Assembly (NCBI GenBank): GCA_947646735.1 | Contig: CANTFK010000129.1 | Location: 1-64,000 of the forward strand | Reading direction: 5' to 3' | DNA length: 64,000 bases | Origin: Peronospora farinosa | Taxonomy: Eukaryota; Oomycota; Peronosporomycetes; Peronosporales; Peronosporaceae | In this document: piece after piece, positions 10,851-21,179 of the stretch | Numbering within the stretch: position 1 is the first letter of the stretch | Layout of the letters: every line of letters begins with the position of its first letter | Translations under genes and position numbers: made by a program | Notes under the pieces: generated by a model | Told to the model about the DNA's origin: nothing | Database searches by the model: none | What the model saw: only the letters and a program-made list of their open reading frames with translations

Positions 10851-11760
10851 CGAGTCCGACCTTCGGAATCTGGATCGTCCCCAATGTCTGAATTTTTATC
10901 CGAATCATTCCTGGTGGCGATATTCGAATCCAATGCATTCATCTTGTCAGAACAGCGGATTTTGTGGAAATCTGCTTCCCGTAATTCATATAGCACTGAC
11001 GTATAAATCGCAAAGTCTTTGACAAATCGACTATAGTAATTCAAACTTCCCAGAAACGATTGCATCGATCGCAACATTTTTGGAAACGGAATATTCACCA
11101 GCGATCCCAAATTCTTTGGATGAGCTTCTAGTCCTGCAATTGAGACTTAATGGCCCAGGTAATCTACCTTACGTCGTCCCCAAAAACCCTTAGTGAGACT
11201 GATCGACAGATTCCATTCACTGCATACTTCTAGCAATCGCTTTACCTTATCATATAAGGAGGCCCACGATGTTGCTGGAATCAATATGTCATCAATATAT
11301 GACCTTCGGCCAAGCACAGATGGCTTCTGGCTAGCGTCCGGTTCACCTTCAGTGAATATATCAACCAGTTTTGGCGATCCCGTTACCATATCAGTGGAGT
11401 CGAGTGATCCTGTAGCAATTGCACTTGGATCCGTACCGATCTTGAGGTATCCATACAGTGCATTATCAATCAGACGTTGGTAAATCTGCGGAGCGTTTTT
11501 TAGCCCAAACGGCATTCGTAACCACTCGAACAGACCTGACGGCGTGATAAAAGCAGAAATCATTCTTTCTCGCTCGGTCATTTCCACGACCCGAAATCCA
11601 CTGGCCATATCCAACGAACAATACCACATAGCTTTATCCATATCTTACAATAATTCGCTAATCAGCGGCATAGGATACACCATCAATCTCGTGAGTTGAT
11701 TCACCCGCCGATAGTCAATACATAACCGGATGTCGACACCATTCTATTTTATAATTACCA
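10835..11760 (-). pseudogene. Gypsy reverse transcriptase
   Basis: Read from about 11755 downward: a Leu-Cys-Ile-Asp-Tyr-Arg motif (about 11725), then after a stop at about 11643 the Ser-Leu-Asp-Met-Ala-Ser-Gly-Phe motif, Met-Pro-Phe-Gly-Leu-Lys-Asn-Ala-Pro, and Tyr-Ile-Asp-Asp-Ile (active site, near 11280). An insertion of roughly 40 residues rich in Ser/Thr/Asp separates the fingers/palm motif from the YIDD box. The thumb region continues at 11110-10835 after another break. It would copy the element's RNA to DNA, but this copy is dead. Confidence 0.85.
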
Positions 11761-12097
11761 CAATTGGCGAAGCCCATGGTGATGTCGACGGCTGAATGAT
11801 CCTGGCTGATAGTAATACTTTGATTAGGTTAGCTAACTTCTCGCGAAATTTGGGAGCGACCGGTCGTACTCGTTGTGCGATTGGGTGTGCTCCACCAACA
11901 TCGATATCACATACTGCTCATCGAGATGCGGGAGGAAGCGCATTTCCTTTGCCGATGAGTATGTGTCGGCTCGCCCAAATCATTTGCCGTAGACCTTCTT
12001 GGTCCTTGGTTAAAGGAACTCCCGGATCGCCCACTTGGATATTATCAATCGTAACTTCTTCGGTGGATGACACAATCTCAGGCAAAACAGCCATATG

Positions 12098-12960
12098 CTA
12101 ATCCACGTCTTCGGCGTACAGTTCACCACTATCGTGATAATTCATCGAGTCTTCAGGCTTCATCTTTACACTTCCTCCGGCTAAATTACATTCGTCGTTA
12201 ATAGTCGTAGTATCACTAGCTTGCTCCTGTTCTCGCAGATCGCGATCCAGATCGGCCAGATCGCGGTCATCAACTACTAAATCAACCCGATCGCGGTCAT
12301 CGCGATCCAGATCGGCCAAATCGCGGTCATCAACTACCGGATCGGCCAGATCGCGGTCATCAACTACCGGATCGGCCAGATCGCGGTCATCAACTACCGG
12401 ATCGGCCAGATCGCGGTCATTAGTTGTCAAATCGGGGTCATTGATTGCCAGATCAGCCAGATCGCGGTCATTAATTGTCGGATCGCGCTCCATACATTTC
12501 TGTGCGTATTATTGTGAGTGTAATTTTCTTCACCCCACGGCCCTTGCGCGTGATCGACATTTGACATCCCTCTGATCGCATTAATCACCCATAGAGATTG
12601 CGCTAGTTGTTCACTTCCATCTTCGATCACCAGACCTTCCACATTTTTGCCACCGATTCCTTTTATCGCATCTCATTCATCATTGGATCGTGTTGTGAGT
12701 TTCACCGTTTCCGTGGCCCCCTTTTCTGCTTCCTTCTCTGATCGTGTTAAGATCCTCTTCGGCGTAGGGTATGAAGGATGATCCATTAGCGGTCCGATAA
12801 ATTCTTCCGGTGGTTCTTCTTCTCGATCCGTTGTCGCTTCGAACGCTAATGTCTGCCATTCGTTATACCGACGCGATCCCACCGAGACATATCCTGGGGA
12901 CCGAGGTATCATATCAGCGACCATCCACCAACCTAATGGCGATCCATGACTTAAAATCAC
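12098..12960 (-). pseudogene. Gypsy spacer between protease and RT, with coding repeats
   Basis: Charged, low-complexity coding remnant in at least two frames (12960-12427 and 12493-12098). No enzymatic motif is seen. It holds the 30-bp array at about 12240-12490. It probably represents a linker of the Gag-Pol polyprotein. Confidence 0.55.
12240..12490. repeat. 30-bp tandem array in gypsy pol spacer
   Basis: Units of about 30 bp with the core 'gatcggccagatcgcggtca'. At least three consecutive units (about 12309-12425) are almost identical, flanked by diverged ones. On the minus strand they encode a ten-residue Val-Val-Asp-Asp-Arg-Asp-Leu-Ala-Asp-Pro repeat. Confidence 0.85.
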
Positions 12961-13071
12961 TTCTAATCACCGATATTAGTTAGCTGTAGATACTTGATCT
13001 GACCCGGTCCCGTAGTTACTGTAGGTACCCACTTCGGATCGCGCCTCACCCAGATCTTGGCTTTAGGAGGA

Positions 13072-13731
13072 CTAACTCCGATCTTCACTTCGGTCGATTA
13101 CCCACTGGGACACCACATATTGATCTGGAATTGTGATCGCTTGTATGGTCTCCCAGTAAGGATGTCTTCGTCCATTAAGAAGTTTCCTGACCTCATCAGG
13201 CAAACAAAGTGTTCCATCTGCTAAATCCAGGCGTATTCCAGCTGGGACCATGAAATTCATTCCTAGGATCGCGTATTGACCTACTTGATCTCCTACCCAA
13301 GCATCGAAATAATAGACTAGCGATCCATTCAGCGTAATCTTGATTCTTATACGACCATCCGTCATGTATGTGTTCTCACCAATTCCAACACATTCTTGCC
13401 TCTGAATCTCGTCAATGACACATCCTAACTTACGAGCAAAGGTGGTGTCGACGATTGAGACTTCGGCTCCAGAATCAAATAACATAATCGCCTTTTCATT
13501 GTTGATCTTGCCCGTTGCCTTGGCTTGCTTAAACCATTTTCCTGGGGTATGATATTTCCAATATCCCCGTGATTCACCTGGTGCTAAGTCGAGCTCCATT
13601 TTCGCAGGCGATCGGGCATACTCATCAACTCTTACGACGCTTGATATTGAACGCAGAAATTTTGAATCTTCACATGTATTATTTGGGTCGATCTGAGTGT
13701 TAACGCCCTGATCTGTCGATCTTCTTTCCAC
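13072..13731 (-). pseudogene. Gypsy aspartic protease
   Basis: An open stretch of 219 codons. Near its middle (about 13495-13440) is the retropepsin active-site motif Leu-Phe-Asp-Ser-Gly-Ala-Glu, followed by Ala-Ile-Leu-Gly-Met-Asn-Phe, which corresponds to the flap/C-terminal Ile-Leu-Gly motif. It would process the polyprotein. Its first codon in this frame is probably not a true start because it continues from Gag. Confidence 0.85.
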
Positions 13732-13793
13732 AAATGCATAAATATAGAGCCTAGAACGCTCGGCTCGTACCAGATTCCAACCTGGCGAGCGTC

Positions 13794-16060
13794 CTAGTTT
13801 AACATTTCTTTAGCTTTCGGCGGAAGCATTCCAGCATGCTTGGTTGGGACATACCACTTGCGTATCATGTTGTAGAATTCTTCCATTCGACACTTTCCAT
13901 TCTCATGGATATCTCCGCAGGCAGCACAGGTGTAAAAACACTTGTCCGAAGGAAGTCCCTTACGACCACACTTCTGACACTTTAGTCTCTTCCAGCATCC
14001 AGCATCCACGATCATCGTGTTTCTTCGATCCACAATGGTTACAAGCCTTCTGATTCACCACGCGATCTGGACCGCGATCTTGATCCAAATGGTCCGATCC
14101 CGCGCGTTGATCACTATATTTCTTCACGCGATCTGGTACTGTAGCCACTCATAGGTTGCGTCGATCTGTTTCGGCGTCTTATCCACTAATATCCGAGTGT
14201 GACTCACTGCTACTGCCTTCCATACGAATCGCTCTCACGGAACGAGTTGGTTTCGAGGGTGCCGGAGTGGAAGCCGACGCAGATCGCTGACGAAATTTGC
14301 TTGACCCCATTGCACTCAGATACTGTCTTCCCTCCATGCGTTGATATGTTCGCAGAGTTTCTTCCATATCATCGGCGTCTCCAAGGCGTAACAACGTCAA
14401 CTGCTTAGCCAGATCGCGATCATCAAGTGTATCACTTATATGTATCACATGTTCTCGGCGAATTGAGGGCGATCCCTCCCAAATGAAAATTTTTGCTCGG
14501 ATCGCATCTACATTCAGCCGATACAAATATTCCAATGGCGTTTCATCTGATCGCTTCTTCGCATGATAGTATTGTATCCCGACAGACATACCATATCCAC
14601 AATACTGGATCATGAAGGTTTCCACAACGAACTCCAAGAGTTCCGAGTGGATCGACTTAACTGGCTATACCAATTTCGTGCCGACCCCGTGAGTTAATCA
14701 CCAAATACTAAGCATTTTTCATCATCCGGGGCTTGGTCGCGTAAGAACGCCGACTTGGCCTTGTTGACCCAACTTCTCGCTCGATCTTCATCCTTGTCCC
14801 GTCCTGTAAATTCTTTTAGATCTGCGATCGCAGACATTCGAATTCGCTGCGTGACAAGTCCACCATTAGGTACAGTGCCTGCACTTGCCACTTGTGGTCG
14901 TCTTAGATCCTCCAGCCCCAAATCATCTAGATCGTAATTATTGGATCGCGATTGACGCGATTCGGCCGATTCCATATCCACATCCGAAATGCAAACTTTT
15001 GGGATGTTTGTGGGGATCGCGGATCGACTGGCGATCATGTGAGATTGATCCTGCTCGTACTTTCTCATAGCAGCTTCAAAATAGGATTGAAATTGAACTG
15101 ATCCAGCCACATTCATGTCTTCAGCTATGAGTGCCGTCGTCGATTGTTCTCCGGTCTTAATCGGTGCCAGTCGCTCGCGAATATGCGCTGCACCAGCCGG
15201 TTCAAGTGACATTCGCTGCATATTATTCGAGCCGTCCGACTCCCCTTCGGATTCCGCTGACATATACTGCGAAGATCCAGTATCATATCCTTTTGGTATA
15301 TCTACGATCGGCTAGATCGTCTGATCTACCGGGTCTCGATCTCCAGTTAGCGGAACTAGCTTCGAAAAAAGAGATCGCCCTGCTTGGATCACGCGATAAT
15401 GATCGCATTCCAGCAGCACCTGTGCGTCAAAAGCTCCAGCGGTGAATCCAGCGTTTTGGAGTAACTCCATAAGCCGACGGATCGCTTCCAACTAGTTCGG
15501 TGTCGGAATGGGAGCTGAAATTGGTCCTCGCAGCGATCCAATTAACTTCGGCTTCAAAATCTTTAGAACGGGATCGCTTGACAACAGATCTTTAAGCGCC
15601 TTCCAATGAAAACACCATTCCAGCTGATCCAGTTGCCATCCTTTCGCCTTGTCTTCCTCTTGCGCCGGCTTCCTGTCGATATCATCATGATCCGATTCAG
15701 GCGCCTTCATCGTCACTCGAGATGGCTTCGAATTCTTCTTCTTCTTCGAATTCGGTGTGGTTCTGGATAAATTTCCCTCGGTTTTAACCGTAGGATTTTT
15801 ATCCAGCGTATCGCGTTTTGCAACGCGATCCGCAGGGGTCCTCAAAAGGACCTGGGGAGGGGGTAGAGGTTTTTCTTCCAGATCGAGTGATCGATCTTTC
15901 TCTTTTTTCTGCTCATCTGCGCCCCTCCCAAAACGCTGATGATCTGGGGATCTTTTTTCTTCACACGTCTGCGGTGATCCCTTTGCCGCTGACGCTTCAA
16001 TCCCAGGTTCAATTTTGACATTTACATCTTCCCTCAGGGACTCACGATGAAAACCCTGGT
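13794..16060 (-). pseudogene. Gypsy Gag with zinc knuckle
   Basis: The N-terminal part (16060-15492) is Lys/Glu/Pro-rich. It stops at TAG 15492 and continues in the same frame after another stop near 15312 as an acidic, Ser-rich stretch (15263-14694). A frame change near 14690 leads into the retrotransposon capsid-like region (14637-14179, 'Tyr-His-Ala-Lys-Lys-Arg', 'Thr-Pro-Leu-Glu-Tyr-Leu'). Cys/His motifs lie at 14060-13850 (Cys-Asn-His-Cys-Gly..., then Cys-x2-Cys pairs). These are the RNA-binding knuckles. At least two stops and two frameshifts break the frame. Confidence 0.75.
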
Positions 16061-16082
16061 TCGAATTCTGGCACGCGCACCA
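16055..16082 (-). promoter_or_regulatory. Primer-binding site complementary to a tRNA 3' end
   Basis: Directly beside the 5' LTR the plus strand reads like a tRNA 3' end: a TTCGAAT T-loop core, a short stem, and a terminal GCACCA. Its complement, beginning TGGTGCGCG on the element strand, is the primer site. The match extends about 28 nt and covers the T-arm, which is longer than the usual 12-18 nt. I could not assign the tRNA isotype. Confidence 0.75.
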
Positions 16083-16083
16083 T

Positions 16084-17347
16084 TGTGGTGGAGTGGGATT
16101 TGCAGAATTGCTGATGCGCTTCCAGCTCTCCACTGGCGCCCAGACGACCTACTATCGGAGGGGGTATTCCGTTTCCTTGTAAAGCAATTCCTTCCTCACC
16201 TTGTGTACCCGTCGGTAGGGCGGGTTGCACTCTTCTCGGTGGACTTGAGTCGATGTTGAACTTGATTGTGTTAGGGATAGGTGGGGGGAGATCGAGTGAA
16301 ATTCCTCACACGATCGCAGTTGTTCTTGGGGTCCTCTATTTGAGTCGCCCTGATCTCCCTTGAGATCGCCTTATCCAATTGATTGATACTTAATACGCTT
16401 GCCTTCTGACCACTTGAGCCGTCTCGCGATCTTGTATCTGGACTTCTTAGTCCTCTGCGTCCAATCGCAGCTTGAGTTGTTTTGTTGAGAATTCTTGCAA
16501 TCCCTGGCCAAACAATCCAGGGATATGACTTGCGTAGTATGTAGACTTCCTTGAGACGTCGGGTGGCCAAATAATCCAGCCCGGAAGAGAAGTCGACACG
16601 TGTACTTAGAAGCAAATTGAACTCTCTTAATGTTAACCAATCAAATACCAAAACCTATGATCTTGACTATCTGTAGCTCAGAATTCTATTGCCACGTATC
16701 GCCCTTTCGGAAAAATCAGATCTTGTAATGTGGTCCACTCCAATATCGCCGCGATCTGGATCGCTATCTCGCTTGGATCTAATACCATTTTAGTATCGGA
16801 TCGCGGTACTAATAATTAATATCGGATCGCGGTACTAATAATTAATATCGGATGGCGGTACTAATAATTAATATCGGATCGCGGTACTAATAGTTAATAT
16901 CGGATCGCGATGCCAATAATTAGTATCGGATCGCGATGTTAATAATTAGTATCGGATCGCGGTCCGCCGGATCACGCCTTGTCCTCTTCAACGTTTCTCG
17001 GGTCATCCATCTATATGACATGTCATGTCCACCTCATTCCAGTCTTCCATAGCGACGTAATCCACACCAGACCGTATTCCACATACCTGGATGTACCAAT
17101 CCTCCTTCTTAGCGATCGCGTTCACGCGGATCGCCATCGAAAATACTGGAGATCGCAATTGCGTAGTTTCTAGGCCCTATTTGACCCCACATAGAACTGC
17201 AAACTTCACCATTCACTGTTTTCCATCCCATTTGACGTCATCTTGAAACCTTTCTGCGAGATCGCGACTCATCAATATTAGCCATTTCGGACTTAACCGA
17301 AAATACGCGATCACACTTTGCCAAATTCACTCCTTTGCTTCGCCACA
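16084..17347 (-). repeat. Gypsy 5' LTR
   Basis: 1264 bp, paired with 4065-5328. It contains the same 26-bp array at 16794-16949. On the minus strand its downstream edge abuts the primer-binding site. The six differences I noted are near its two ends and at about 17120, and include C/T, A/G and T/G changes. Confidence 0.92.
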
Positions 17348-17820
17348 TACTCGACTCTAAGCTGCTGCGACTGCTGTGGCTGATGACGCGGAGACTGACA
17401 TTATTTCTATTGCGGTCGCTCATCATTAGAACTAGCACCATCGATTAGTCGTTCATGGCTTCGCACCTTCGTCTTAGTTGCTATAGTCGCCGTTGTTTTC
17501 ACCATCAGTTGCTCCGTTGATGTCATTAATTTTGAAAGTTTTACTGGCGTCAGCTTGTCCGCGCTTGCCGTTGTCGAACGTAGTGTCCTTGAACTGTGCG
17601 TCTTGACTCATTATTAATGAGCTGTTTGACAGACCCTCGAGCCAAGATGCTTTCTCATGGTCCGAGTAGCCCAAAAAAGACACATGACCGACCGCGCATC
17701 GAGCTATAAACGCTTCTTGCTTGGTACGTTTACATACGCGTGGCTTCTGCAGGACTTGAAGTTCATTATCAATGAGTTTTTTTGCGTCCACAACTGGTGT
17801 ATAGACTTGTTGTGGCCGGT
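17348..17820 (-). pseudogene. Ty1/copia pol remnant resumes (integrase C-terminal part)
   Basis: The minus strand shows the copia post-integrase motif (Phe-Leu-Gly-Tyr-Ser-Asp-His-Glu-Lys) near 17670, then Ile-Met-Ser-x-Asp-Ala-Gln-Phe. It is the continuation of the pol interrupted at 4064 by the gypsy insertion, and is itself interrupted at 17820 by a solo LTR. Stops are present. Confidence 0.75.
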
Positions 17821-18419
17821 TGTAACAGAACATCTAGTTACACGCAAACATTAATTAATATACTTAATGTAAGGTCTAAAAGTGTCCATGATTACTTTTG
17901 ACCTGTCACTTGGGTGCGATACACAAACGTGATCCACCCTCGTGAATGTGATATCCATTTATGGATTCACATGAGAAGGGATGACGCTAGTTAAAGCTAG
18001 GCATCGCGACGTCTCAGAAGGACGTCATTCGCAAACTTAAATATAGATTTAAATTCATGCGACAGGATACGCTTCTAAAGAGTCGCGTATCCGAACTATA
18101 TACATAATTAGCCAATCAGTAGTTAAGTTTATATTTAATTATAATTCATTAAATATAGCTCAGTCTTGAATTTGCTAACACCGAAGCACCACGCACGAGA
18201 AGCTGAAAAAGCTTCTGCGTGACGTCGGTGACTTCTTGTTTAGAAGTTCATTGCACTCTCGCTTAAGCTAGAGGCAACTGGTGGTACGACTGCTTAAGCA
18301 GTCGACAAACCGCATAACCACCCTCGCACGCGAAGGTAAGACGGCCTAACCGCTTCCTCGCTTGTGCTGAAGGTGTGTGCTAGTAGCACGAAACAACTTC
18401 GTAGAAGTGCCCGTCTACC
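17821..18419 (-). mobile_element. Copia solo LTR inserted in copia integrase
   Basis: About 599 bp, same family as 1656-2252 (TGTAAC... to ...GTCTAC). It is flanked by 'ccggt' at 17816-17820 and 18420-18424, a perfect 5-bp target duplication. Integrase motifs continue on both sides. It is therefore a separate insertion that recombined to a solo LTR. Confidence 0.8.
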
Positions 18420-18424
18420 CCGGT

Positions 18425-18786
18425 CGCACGCATTGGACACCGATTGCGCGAACATGTTGCTGTCATCACTAGTAGCGCTTGGACAATCCCGCGTGCTCTA
18501 TCATACACTGTGCATTTCCGACCAGCGCCCAATTCATGCGTTCGGTAACTCCATTAAATAGAGGGGCATACAATGGTGTATGTTGCTGCACGATGCTCTT
18601 GCTGCGACACAGCGCGGCAAACTTGTTGGACACGTACTCGCCACCGTTTTCACTTCGAAGCACGTTCACGCGCCTTCTATTCTGGGTTTATCGTACTCTA
18701 CAAACTGCGTCAACTTGTCCAGCACTTCCGAATTGCTGCGAAGAAGAAATAATAAGCAGAACTGAGGTGAAGTGCTGTTCTTGCGA
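18425..18786 (-). pseudogene. Ty1/copia integrase fragment
   Basis: On the minus strand near 18665-18480 it carries Leu-Arg-Ser-Glu-Asn-Gly-Gly-Glu-Tyr (which contains the usual second-Asp site, here Glu), then Gly-Val-Thr-Glu-Arg-Met-Asn (catalytic Glu). It is the middle part of the copia integrase core, joined across the solo LTR at 17821-18419. Confidence 0.75.
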
Positions 18787-19739
18787 TGTGGGGACCCCAT
18801 AATTTAGTTGGATTCGGAGTATAGACCGTGGGTCAGGGACATAAGACCAGAGAGACAGGGGCCTCGAAGGGGAGCGACCGTTGGCGGATAACAATCCGCA
18901 GGACCCATAGAAGAAAAATCGGTATCAGGGTACCGGTTAACCGGTACCGAAGGTAGTTGACCATGGCCCTTCATTGATCGACCCGGCCCCTCATTGGTAG
19001 ACCCGGGTCCCTCGTTGGGCGACCTCGACCCTTAGGGGTTCAGCCACTCCCGACGAGTTAACACGAGAATCAGACCAGTCGACGCAAGGAATCAGAGCTT
19101 CAGGCAAGGATAGAGTAAAGGAGTTAAAAGGATAGGACTATATTAAATACTACTCGATTTGCGATCTACGTGGCACGACTCCGTCACCCAAGAAGAACTT
19201 GCTCTAAGTTACTCACTGTTCCGGGAAGGGATATATTTTGGCCCCCCGTTGAAGACAGTTGTGTAGCGAAGTTCAAGTGCGAATAGAGCTCCAGGATATA
19301 TTTGGCCTGTGAGCTCGTTCGAGTAGCAACACCCCCCAAGACCCGCTATCGGAAGCGGCCTCCCTTACCTCAAGGTCCGGGAGCAACGTAAAGGTCAGGT
19401 GGTTAATACCCCTGAAACAAGAAGGAAAAGGCCAGGGACGACAAGCGACCCTGAAGAATTTGGCTCTAAGTCCACTCTCGACAAGGTCGATCGAGTGGCC
19501 ACCTAACGGCCCACCGAGTGAAGCATATCCACTCGAGGCCCCCCAGGTCTACCTCCCTCAAGGCAGACGTCTACATCCTCACCAAGTACTTCGAAGAGTG
19601 CAACCCGCCAGCCGACGGGTACACAAGGTGAGAGAAGGTCCATACGCGGCATCGGGGTACCCCCTCCGACAGTCGGCAGTCCGGCACAGTGAGTGGTTTG
19701 GGGTCTCATCATACAATTTTGAGAACCCACTCCACCACA
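18787..19739 (-). mobile_element. Probable gypsy-type solo LTR
   Basis: 953 bp beginning TGTGGGGACC and ending CTCCACCACA. Read on the minus strand its start (TGTGGTGGAGTGGG) resembles the start of the large element's LTR read on the plus strand. Copia integrase motifs lie immediately on both sides, which supports a discrete insertion. I could not find a clear target duplication. It contains a perfect 20-nt palindrome (18929-18948) and three degenerate 22-23-bp repeats (about 18964-19026). No gene is seen in it. Confidence 0.6.
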
Positions 19740-19860
19740 GAACCGCGAATTGTTGTCATTGAACGACACAAAGTAGCGCTTGCTGGATAACGTCGACGTC
19801 TGCATCGGGCCTCACATATCGCTGTGCACAACGTCGAGCAAGTTCTTGGCAAGTTTTGGT
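19740..19860 (-). pseudogene. Ty1/copia integrase core start
   Basis: The minus strand shows Val-Val-His-Ser-Asp-Ile (first catalytic Asp), then Lys-Arg-Tyr-Phe-Val-Ser-Phe-Asn-Asp. This is the beginning of the copia integrase core whose remainder lies left of the solo LTR. Copia similarity ends near 19860. Confidence 0.7.
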
Positions 19861-20108
19861 GTAGTCGACTGGAAACTCACACGCGTCTGTTTGCCTTGTG
19901 CACATCTACTAAGCTATTTCCCCGATTCATTGGGCCATTTACGGTAGTCGAAGGGGTTGGAGACCTAAATTATAGGCTCACTCTCCCACCGTATATAAAG
20001 ACGCACCCCGTATTTTACGTGGCTCGTCTGAAACGGTATGTGGATCCACAGGAGATCACATATCCATACCAGTCTAACGATACCTATGGTGACGTCGACT
20101 GTGAGTAG
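19860..20108 (+). pseudogene. Gypsy integrase C-terminal fragment
   Basis: A plus-strand open stretch with the typical gypsy integrase C-terminal signature: Lys-Leu-x-Pro-Arg-Phe-Ile-Gly-Pro-Phe, then Tyr-Arg-Leu-x-Leu-Pro, then His-Pro-Val-Phe-Tyr-Val-x-x-Leu-Lys. Only this tail remains. It belongs to another gypsy family, on the opposite strand to the 13.3-kb element. Confidence 0.75.
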
Positions 20109-20389
20109 AGCCTCGGCGCCGAGGAGGCTACGGTAAAGGGTAAAAGCCTCTTTTTGACGTTTGAGGGCTCGGTAAAGGGCTCGGAGATCGTGAAAGGGAT
20201 CCGCGTTTGACGCGGGTTTTTCATTACCAGTCGCTCAAAAAGGACCAAGCGAAGCTTCAGGCAGTCATACCCCTGATGCTCCTTCGCTTTCACATCTCGA
20301 AGATCTGAAGTCCGTCGTGAGGCTTGACTTTCGAGGTCAGCCACCTGACCCGTGCGTCATGCACGCTGGTTCTTCACACTACCCTTTGG

Positions 20390-21110
20390 TTATTGAGCCT
20401 TCTTGATGGGCGTTTTAGCATAAGCAGAAAGTTTGGCATAGCAGCGAGCCATCATAAGGCCGCACTTGTAGCAGGCCACTTTTGCATTGCCTAACTCCAT
20501 GGGAGTGGCATCCAACCTCTCGGCCGACGGCTTATAATAACCTGTCGCCGAGGCGCTGTTGTAGAATTGCTCCTAAACCATGGAAATTTCAATTGCCTCT
20601 TCCAGCGTCTTTGGAACCTCTCTAAAAAGGGCCTGACGCGATGGGCCGTGCCGTAGTCCGTTCATGAACGTTGGCACCTTAATGTGTTCCGGTATCGGGT
20701 CCACATTAATGGACGCATAAAGCGAACGCATCTCTTGCACATACTCTTGCAGAGATCGTTTCGCTTGTCGTTCTCCAAAGAAACGCGCCTGAAGTAACAC
20801 TTCGTTGTTAGGCGGCTGATACATGGCACGAATCTTTGACTTAAAGATATTCCATGATGGAAACGCATCAGCGTTTGCCATAAGCCCAAAATAAGCCCAC
20901 TATGACGCTTTTCCACGCAAATTCGACATGGCATACGACACCATTCCGGTGTCGTCTTCGATAAGCTACGCCATATCGCATTGCTCCACGGCTTAAAGCC
21001 AGTGGACCATCGTATGTGGATCAGTCTCATCAAACTTTGAAGGGTCCATCAGAATGGGACTCGGCTAATTAGAATGGGCAGAAAACGTCTCAACAGTACT
21101 ATTGAAAGCC
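20390..21110 (-). pseudogene. Gypsy gag fragment
   Basis: The minus strand 20881-20573 matches the retrotransposon Gag pattern (Phe-Pro-Ser-Trp-x-x-Phe-Lys, Leu-Gln-Glu-Tyr-Val-Gln-Glu, Phe-Met-Asn-Gly-Leu). A Cys-Tyr-Lys-Cys-Gly half-knuckle lies near 20480. Further Gag-like pieces in another frame extend to about 21033. It is broken and lacks pol beside it. Confidence 0.7.
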
Positions 21111-21179
21111 TTGTTTGAAGCCTGCTCACGCAAAAGCTTATCCTGAGTCTTACTTATGGACTCAGCCGCAGCATGGCCA

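Larger units (their letters stand above)
4065..17347 (-). mobile_element. 13.3-kb Ty3/gypsy chromovirus, minus orientation
   Basis: A complete LTR-to-LTR element with 1264-bp LTRs at 4065-5328 and 16084-17347. LTR ends are TGTGG...CCACA, and the flanking 'tact' at 4061-4064 and 17348-17351 is a 4-bp target duplication. On the minus strand the order is gag, zinc knuckle, aspartic protease, repeat-bearing spacer, RT, RNase H, second RNase H, integrase, chromodomain. A degraded plus-strand gene (5414-7852) lies antisense between pol and the 3' LTR. I counted about six differences between the LTRs, so the insertion is recent. The minus-strand frame nevertheless shifts many times and contains stops, so this copy cannot encode its own proteins. 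It is inserted into the copia pol. Confidence 0.93.

Noticed and set aside
12240..12490. Second CRISPR-like repeat array
   Set aside because: It is an in-frame coding minisatellite of the gypsy polyprotein without spacers.
20111..20130. Short palindrome cctcggcgccgagg as a terminator or regulatory stem
   Set aside because: It is a brief GC palindrome in decayed retroelement sequence with no associated gene.
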